A DNA stretch of 64,000 bases, from assembly GCA_039707465.1 (NCBI GenBank), contig CM077658.1, positions 15,442,074 through 15,506,073 of the forward strand, written 5' to 3'. A program made the position numbers and the translations under genes. Origin of the DNA: Rhabdophis nuchalis (lineage: Eukaryota > Chordata > Lepidosauria > Squamata > Natricidae). The notes below the pieces were generated by a model, which did no database searches, was not told the DNA's origin, and worked only from the letters and a program-made list of their open reading frames with translations. The first letter of the stretch is position 1. Every line of letters starts with the position of its first letter. This document shows, in pieces, positions 57,846 to 64,000 of this stretch.

Positions 57846-58240
57846 TGTGTATGGTTTGCCAATTGCACAGGGGCAGATAGGACAGCACTCCAGCGGGTCA
57901 ACGTCATGGCCCAGAGGATCGTGGGTTGCCCTCTCCCCTCTTTGGAAGAGCTTCATAGCTCCCGCTGCCTTAAGAAAGTTCAAAACCTTCTTAAAGATCC
58001 ATCTCATCCTGGGCACCCTTTTTTTCTTTGAACTATTACCATCTGGCAGACGGTACAGGATAATAAAAACAACCGCTTCTATCCCAGGGAGCCTCTTTCA
58101 TCCCTCTGCTGCAGATCCCTGTTACCGGTTGGTAGAAGGAGGAGACTCTATGGTGGGGGAACCAGACTTCCATCCGGCTTCAGAATTGAACGGGGGGCAT
58201 CCGGTTAGGACCTTTGTGGTCTTTGAGTGTTTAAGCTTGC
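57846..58240 (+). pseudogene. LINE reverse-transcriptase C-terminal fragment, frameshifted
   Basis: One frame reads ALQRVNVMAQRIVGCPLPSL, EELHSSRCLKKVQNLLKDPS, HPGHPFF. After a T-run near 58018 the text continues in another frame as FELLPSGRRYRIIKTTASIP. This is the end of a non-LTR retrotransposon ORF2 of a type not otherwise present here (Rex1/Babar-like is a guess). Confidence 0.75.
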
Positions 58241-59173
58241 TGATCCCTGCCTTAAACTCTTTTCAGGTATTTGTAGGTTGTCCTTGAACACAAAGAATAC
58301 GGTGATCGCTTTTGTCCAAAGTTGCTTTTTTTGTGGTTTTCGGTTTAATGCCGGCTTTGGGAAACACCCATCCTCATTATGAATATGGAAACAAACTCTT
58401 CACCATAGAGGATGCTGTGTTGGCATGAAATGGCTACGTTTAGGGGAAAATTCAAGAAACAAAATGCACAAAACAGGAAAAATAACTTTTATGAACAAAG
58501 CCAAGGCTTCCCTTAGTGAATAGGTCCCCATGCTCTCATTATCATACACATTTCCAGTCCTCCTCACATTTATTTGTTCAAAGTGAATATTAACACTGTA
58601 ATTTACTACCTAATTACAATTTTATAGTAATAACTGAAAATGTGACACTAAAATGCCAGCCGAGCTTTTAGAAAGTTCTTTGTGGGATGGAAAGTAACTT
58701 TTGTCAATAATATAACAGCGCTGCAAAAGGGTAGAAATGTGGCATTACATTTGCCTCTGACTACAAGTTAATGTTGCAGACGCTCAGTGAAATTAATTTT
58801 TGCTCAGACGTTTTTATTATTTACAAATTTCTCACAGACTCCTTCCTAGTGACAAATTTAAGACAAATGTAAGTGGGATTATATCTGGAATGGGCCCCAT
58901 TTTCAGTTCTACCAATATTGCAAAAGTAATAATATAGGATTATGAAATACTAAAAGTTCTATGAAATGTCATCCACTTTGATTTTCTTTCCCTGAAAAGA
59001 TTTCTTTTTACAAACTAATAATAATAATAATAATAACTGCTTGGTTGTTAGTTTTTAAGCCATGTTTGTTTTCAGGCATGGGATTATTACCAACAGAGGC
59101 CAAAGGACAGAGGTATGAACAGGGTTGGATTGATTTAATTCTGCTTTTTTTTTTAAGGGAAAACAAGACAACA
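58241..59173. other. unique AT-rich sequence
   Basis: No repeat or exon recognised; (AAT)n near 59017. Confidence 0.4.
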
Positions 59174-59305
59174 ATTTAATTTAATTTAATTTATTTAGAT
59201 TTTTATACTGCCCCCTCTCCGGGCAGGACTCGGGGCGGTGCACAGCAGGTAAAATACAAATAGTACATACATCTCAATAAATACATTCAACCACTAAAAC
59301 CCAAA
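59174..59305 (-). mobile_element. L2 LINE 3' UTR fragment
   Basis: (AATTT)n tail then GGACTCGGGGCGGTGCACAG; no coding text remains. Confidence 0.8.
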
Positions 59306-59408
59306 TTAAATTTCACAAGTTGTGAAAAGTCTGGCATAGTTTCAGCTATCTATTTAGTCTTATTTTGTGTGCAGCCACAGATAATTTTGTCACTGAATTT
59401 CAGTGTGG

Positions 59409-59470
59409 CTGCTAGCTGGGGAATTCTGGGAATTGAAGTCCATATATCATCAAGTGGCCAAGGCCATGGA
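59409..59470. mobile_element. hAT MITE arm
   Basis: GCTGGGGAATTCTGGGAATTGAAGTCC then AAGTGGCCAAGGCC, one arm of the 61884-type family. Confidence 0.45.
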
Positions 59471-59564
59471 TATACAATATTGGTTTCCCATCCCTTCATC
59501 CCTTATTCATAATGCTCAGAATCCCCTCAGAGTTTGGCAGAAGATTGTAAAGCACCTTTAAGAC

Positions 59565-59997
59565 AACTATACAATAATACAATACAATAGCAGAGTTGGA
59601 AGGGACCTTGTAGGTCTTCTAGTCCAACCCCCTGCGTGGGCAGGAACCTTATACCATTTCAGACAAATGGCTATCTAACATCTTTTTAAAGACTTCCAGG
59701 GTTGGGGCATTCACAACTGCTGGAGGCAAGCTGTTCCAGAGGTTAATTATTCTAACTGTCAGGAAATTTCTCCTTAGTTCTAAGTTGCTTCTCCCCTTGA
59801 TTAGTTTCCACCCATTGCTTCTTGTCCTGCCCCCAGGTGCCTTGGAGAATAGTTTGACTCCCTCTTCTTTGTGGCACCCTCTGAGATATCGGAACACTGC
59901 TATCATGTCTCCCCTGGTCCTTCTCTTCATCAAACTAGACATACCCAGCTCCTGCAACCGTTCTTCATATGTTTTAGTCTCCAGTCCCCTAATCATG
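59565..59997 (-). mobile_element. CR1 LINE 3' end with 115-codon ORF2 tail
   Basis: Frame 59996-59649 open throughout: MIRGLETKTYEERLQELGMS, KRRTRGDMIAVFRYLRGCHK and LWNSLPPAVVNAPTLEVFKK. Tail ATACAATACAATAGCAGAG. The least decayed CR1 copy here. Confidence 0.94.
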
Positions 59998-60750
59998 ACC
60001 TGGATGACTGAGAATCTCCACAGACTTTTAACATGAGAGGTATTTGTCTAAGTTTCCCCCTCCTCAATAACAATATTTAAATGTTTCTGTTTTTATATGT
60101 CTATCAGTATTGATTGTACTACATTGATAGCAGTTGGGGAAGCAATAAACAGCCAGAGCAAGACTTTGCAACGAAGGCTGATACATAGTGTGCTGCAAGT
60201 TTTGAACAATCTTTTCTGGAGTACCAGTAAATTTGGATACCTCTTTCATATATCAGAGACTAAAGTTTAGGCCTCAGGGGTCCAAATGATTGTTGCCTCT
60301 GCCCTTTACTGCAAAAGGGCTGTTCATTATAAAGGAAGAAATCTCCAAATATGCTTAAGGCATTAGACTCTAAAGAGGTTTCTGTGTTGCGAAGAAGTGG
60401 GAAAAATAGGTTAAAGTGCAGAGAAGCTGCTATAATGAAGTTACCAAAGTGAGCAAGTCTGATGAATGTTGACACTGTTATAACAGAACATCACTGGTAG
60501 AAATTACTTTGCTGGGCCTTCAAACTCTTCAGCTTTCAAGTGCTCTGTCAAATAAGCCCATTAGCAAACTAATATTTAGAGGGGTGTTTTTTAGGATAAT
60601 TTCTAATTGGGAATTGTGGAAATGAGCTCATGCAATTGAACATTATATTTGTAGGCAAGAGACAGCTGGAGTAGGGCAGGGAAAATATTTCATCAAAGAT
60701 CCTTATAAAACAGCCAAAGTGCAGCTAAATCCAAATGTCCCAGTAGGTGG
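59998..60750. other. unique sequence
   Basis: No feature recognised. Confidence 0.4.
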
Positions 60751-60957
60751 TTCTTCTTCTTCTTCTTCTTCTTCTTCTTCTTCTTCTTCTTCTTCTTCTT
60801 CTTCTTCTTCTTCTTCTTCTTCTTCTTCTTCTTCTTCTTCTTCTTCTTCTTCTTCTTCTTCTTCTTCTTCTTCTTCTTCTTCTTCTTCTTCTTCTTCCTC
60901 CTCCTCCTCCTCCTCCTCCTCCTCCTCCTCCTCCTCCTCCTCTTTCTCCTTCTCCTT
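60751..60957. repeat. (TTC)n-(TCC)n tract, about 200 bp
   Basis: Roughly 49 pure TTC units to 60896, then about 15 TCC units and a mixed end. One strand is all purine (GAA/GGA). Confidence 0.98.
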
Positions 60958-61883
60958 CTTCCAAGCTTTCGTAACATGTAATGCGCAGTAGGAAGTTTGA
61001 CATTGTTTCAGGACCTGTCTGAACCATGAATATTATCGATTCGTGGTTGTATGTATATGCAATGCATTAATGGTTTATTTGGGAAGAAAAAAGTTTTACC
61101 CTAAGAATCGGATACGTTGGGTGTGTGCCGTCTTGTGTGCCTGGGTGCCATCATGCATCATCTGTATAAGGCACACGAAAGGATCATCTGTCTTTGGGGA
61201 AATGATTGTCCACATTCTCAGTGAAAGGTCAATAACTGGTGGGTGTTAATTAATCCAGCTGGGCACACAGCAGCCAAGGTTTAACAATGTCCAACTTTTT
61301 AATAATGATGATAGATTTTAAAGACCAGCCTCTGAGCTGTGGAATCCCATCTGTTTCCAGAGCCTGAAGATTCCACACTGCCATTAAAACTTGGTGTTTT
61401 CTTTAAAATGGAGATGTAGCACTGCACAGCGATTGCAAAGGCAAAAATATATATATAATTGTCTGCATGTTCCAAGGCCAAGATAGCAGGAGAATCAAGC
61501 AATCTATTTGCTAAAAAGATCACGGAAACTAAAGGTCAACTGGTGAGTTACAGCCAGGTGTGAACCTGTCTTGGCCGCAGTTCAGGTAAAAGACAAGGTG
61601 TCAAAATCCAAAGGTAGGAGTTGAAAGTCAGCCCAATAGCCAAGAAATGGATTTCTGACAGGTGAAAAGGAATCCAGGTAGGAACAAAGAGAAGTATAGT
61701 CAAGATGCAGCATCAACCTTAACTCAACACACTTCCTGAATTTGTGCAATGCATCGGCTAAATTACAGTTAGCTGATTTATGATGGAATAATAATCCAGC
61801 TTCCTGAATGATGTGAATTGAGGAGATGTCTTCAAAAAAAGAAGAAGAATCTGCTGCTAAGACAGGGTGAAGTCAGTCTAAGG
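60958..61883. other. unique sequence
   Basis: No feature recognised. Confidence 0.4.
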
Positions 61884-62001
61884 CAGAGGTTCCCAAACGT
61901 GGCAATTTTAAGACTTGTGGACAGAGAATTGCAGAGCTGGCTGGAGCATTCTGGGAGTTGAAGTCCACAAGTCTTAAAGTTGCCAAGTTTGGGAACCTCT
62001 G
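61884..62001. mobile_element. hAT MITE, 118 bp
   Basis: CAGAGGTTCCCAAACGTGGC and CCAAGTTTGGGAACCTCTG are inverted. Flanks GTCTAAGG and GTCTAACG match at 7 of 8. Confidence 0.88.
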
Positions 62002-62270
62002 GTCTAACGTGTTCTGGCTTAGGATAAGAAACATATGCTTCTTATCCTCTTGTGGAAGAAAACCTCCCATGAGAATGGAGGAATAGACAGCATGGAGGAG
62101 TCTTCAGAGGCTGGTCATGTAAAGGGTTGCAAATGGACAATTGCTGACCTGTCCCCTCTTAGCTGGGCCAGGAAATTTGATAATGCCATGGCTATTCTTT
62201 GTGTGGTCATCAGGGGGAGCAAATGCATCATTGGTGCAGCTTGGTCTAAACTCATTGTTTACAATTTGTA

Positions 62271-62305
<35 letters not shown>
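62271..62305. repeat. (TG)n microsatellite
   Basis: About 17 TG units, one interruption. Confidence 0.95.
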
Positions 62306-62307
<2 letters not shown>

Positions 62308-62444
62308 AACATGAGGTGTAACTATACACACATTTCATGGAAGACCAATTATGGGTATTCCAGTAGGCTGATGCTCTCAGTCCAGATACAAAACTAAATG
62401 ATTCATAAGATATGAGTGGATGCCACTTTTTCATGACTTCCACT

Positions 62445-62585
62445 GAGGCTGGAACAGGCTGTATCTTAACAGAACTCCCCCCCAAGGGGTTTGAGGGGTG
62501 TCTTACCCCTACACTATTTGTTTCCAGAGAGTATCTGTATACCAAGTTGGTTGAAATTGCTCGAGGTTTGAAATTGCTCGATGAT
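62445..62585 (-). repeat. unclassified dispersed repeat, copy 2
   Basis: AACAGGCTGTATCTTAACAG, GGGGTGTCTTACCCC and CCAAGTTGGTTGAAATTGCTCG are the reverse of 52515-52665. Confidence 0.65.
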
Positions 62586-63888
62586 ATATATATATGATGT
62601 GAGGAACAGTCTTCGATCTAGGGCTTCCAGTCAGTCACTCAATTAACTGATCACTCTAAGCCATGGTTAGCTTAATCTTGGTTCAACAGATAACCACAAT
62701 TAGTCAGGTTGTCCCAGTATGCTAAGTCATAAATCACACTTGGTGTAATGACTGGGTCCCCAACCATACAATACATCTGTTGTTTTCTCTGGGATCTACC
62801 CGTGCCCTCTATTAAAGTTCTCCTGAGAGTGGAGAGGCTATCCTCCAAATCTGAAGGGCCTGTCACAAAGATAATGGAACAAATTTGTTTTCTGTTCCTC
62901 CAGGGAGTAATAGACAAGATGACAGGTTCAAAGAACATAAAGAAGAAGAAGGAGATTTAGATTTGTTTAAAAGAACAAAATCTTCCTGATGGTGCAAACC
63001 CTTCAGCAGTAGAAAAACCAGTGGACTCTTCACCCTAGATTGAGGCCAAAGCTGCCTTCCCCACCTTTTCCTGCAGCGCGATGGATTAGTTGATTTTTGA
63101 GAGTCCTTTGTGTCACACGATTTTATTAGTCCTTGCCACCCGAAAGATCATAAGAGGAGAACAGTTTGGAGAAGGATGTTTGCCTAATGTCACATTTTGT
63201 GCTCACGGTAGGGAAAGGGGATCCTAATCAGGGAATTGGAGAAGAATGGAGAGGGAGGGGGGGTGCAAAGCAAATTTGGAAAGACGAGCCCAGAAGGAAC
63301 AGAAGCAGAAGGTAGCTCAGAGAGCGAGGTTTCTGCCAGAAGAAGCAGACTAAGGGCTGTAAGCAATTTGTGTAATTTTGTTGTTGTAAATAAGCTGGGT
63401 TCAACCAAAAGTCTCGTATGTTTCCTACAGAACAAGCAACAGCTACACTTGGAGCAGTCATGATTCCTTTTATCTTGGCTTGCTCTCTTGCACATCCTCA
63501 CGCTTTTCTTTAGGGGGTTGAATGCATTTATTTCAGTTCTCTCTCCCTCCCTCCCTCTCCCTCCCTCTCTCTCTCTCTGTCTCCCTCCCTCTGCTTAAAG
63601 GTATTTTTTTAATTGTAGGAAATATCAATACTAATTTGTACCTTTAATTGAACAAAAAAATAGTAGATGTGAAGTTGATAAATAAAAGGCCTTCTTGCCA
63701 TCCCTTGGGAGAATCTGCAGCCTGCTCATGATTTCTGAACCATCTCCAATGACTGTTTCTATTTTGACTCACAGTTTCTGTAACTATATGACTTCTGCTC
63801 AACTTCCCCACCTCATATGCACCCATGTTTCTGCATTTACTCACATAAACCTAAACATCAGGTGCAGTTTGTCTTGATAAGTTAGGAC
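62586..63888. other. unique sequence with (CTCC)n at 63541-63592
   Basis: No gene recognised. Confidence 0.4.
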
Positions 63889-64000
63889 ATAGAATAAGAG
63901 GGCTAGAAGGGACATTGGAAGTCTTCTAGTCCAATTCCTGGCTCAAGTACGAGACCCTATACCATTCTGGACAAATGGCTCTCATTTCCCTTCTTGAAAA
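63889..64000 (-). mobile_element. CR1 LINE 3' end, runs off the window
   Basis: AGAATAAGAGGGCTAGAAGG and TCTTCTAGTCCAATTCC, then CATTCTGGACAAATGGCT. Continues past the edge. Confidence 0.88.

Noticed and set aside
60693..61027. Poly-Ser, poly-Leu, poly-Lys and poly-Arg frames
   Set aside because: Translation of the TTC/TCC tract in several frames.

Overview
This is a gene-poor, repeat-rich stretch of a squamate reptile genome, almost certainly a snake. The evidence is the repeat set. There are CR1-L3 LINE 3' ends with the snake-type ending (ACTTGGCCAATAAAGAATTC) running into a pentamer microsatellite. BovB LINEs, tRNA/BovB SINEs of the Sauria type ending in CCTTTACCTTTACC, many L2 and CR1 fragments and long GATA arrays complete the set. 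I found no host protein-coding exon, tRNA, rRNA or CRISPR array that I could defend. Every long open frame is a transposable-element frame, a microsatellite translation or an antisense shadow.

The one intact gene is the gag-pol frame (1048-5358, 1436 codons) of a complete Ty3/gypsy retrotransposon at 680-5651. It has two 258-bp LTRs that look identical, a perfect 5-bp target duplication (AACAG), a primer site, a polypurine tract and all catalytic residues I could check. It is a very young, potentially active insertion. It landed inside an older solo-LTR-like repeat, called LTR-A here, with five other copies in the window.

Layout: 0-8.6 kb holds the gypsy element, LTR-A pieces, and a Tigger-like DNA element carrying both a solo LTR and an L1 3' end. 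10-20 kb holds CR1, L2, SINEs, hAT elements, a GATA-rich higher-order repeat and a CR1-L3 seeded microsatellite. 21-30 kb holds a short retroposon next to 700 bp of simple repeat, L2, LTR-A and a chimeric CR1. 31-47 kb holds hAT elements with 8-bp target duplications, Sauria SINEs (one split by an L1), TATC/CATC arrays, and L2 abutting LTR-A. 48-64 kb holds BovB, CR1 (one hosting a SINE), a frameshifted LINE fragment and a 200-bp TTC/TCC tract. Between them are AT-rich unique stretches, the longest at 39.2-42.3 kb.

The most interesting unlisted signal is in the gypsy-type LTRs. The intact element and a diverged solo LTR at 7.8 kb both place a reversed CCAAT box in the loop of one inverted repeat and the TATA box in the loop of another. 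The arm sequences of the TATA repeat differ between the two LTRs, yet stay perfectly complementary within each.
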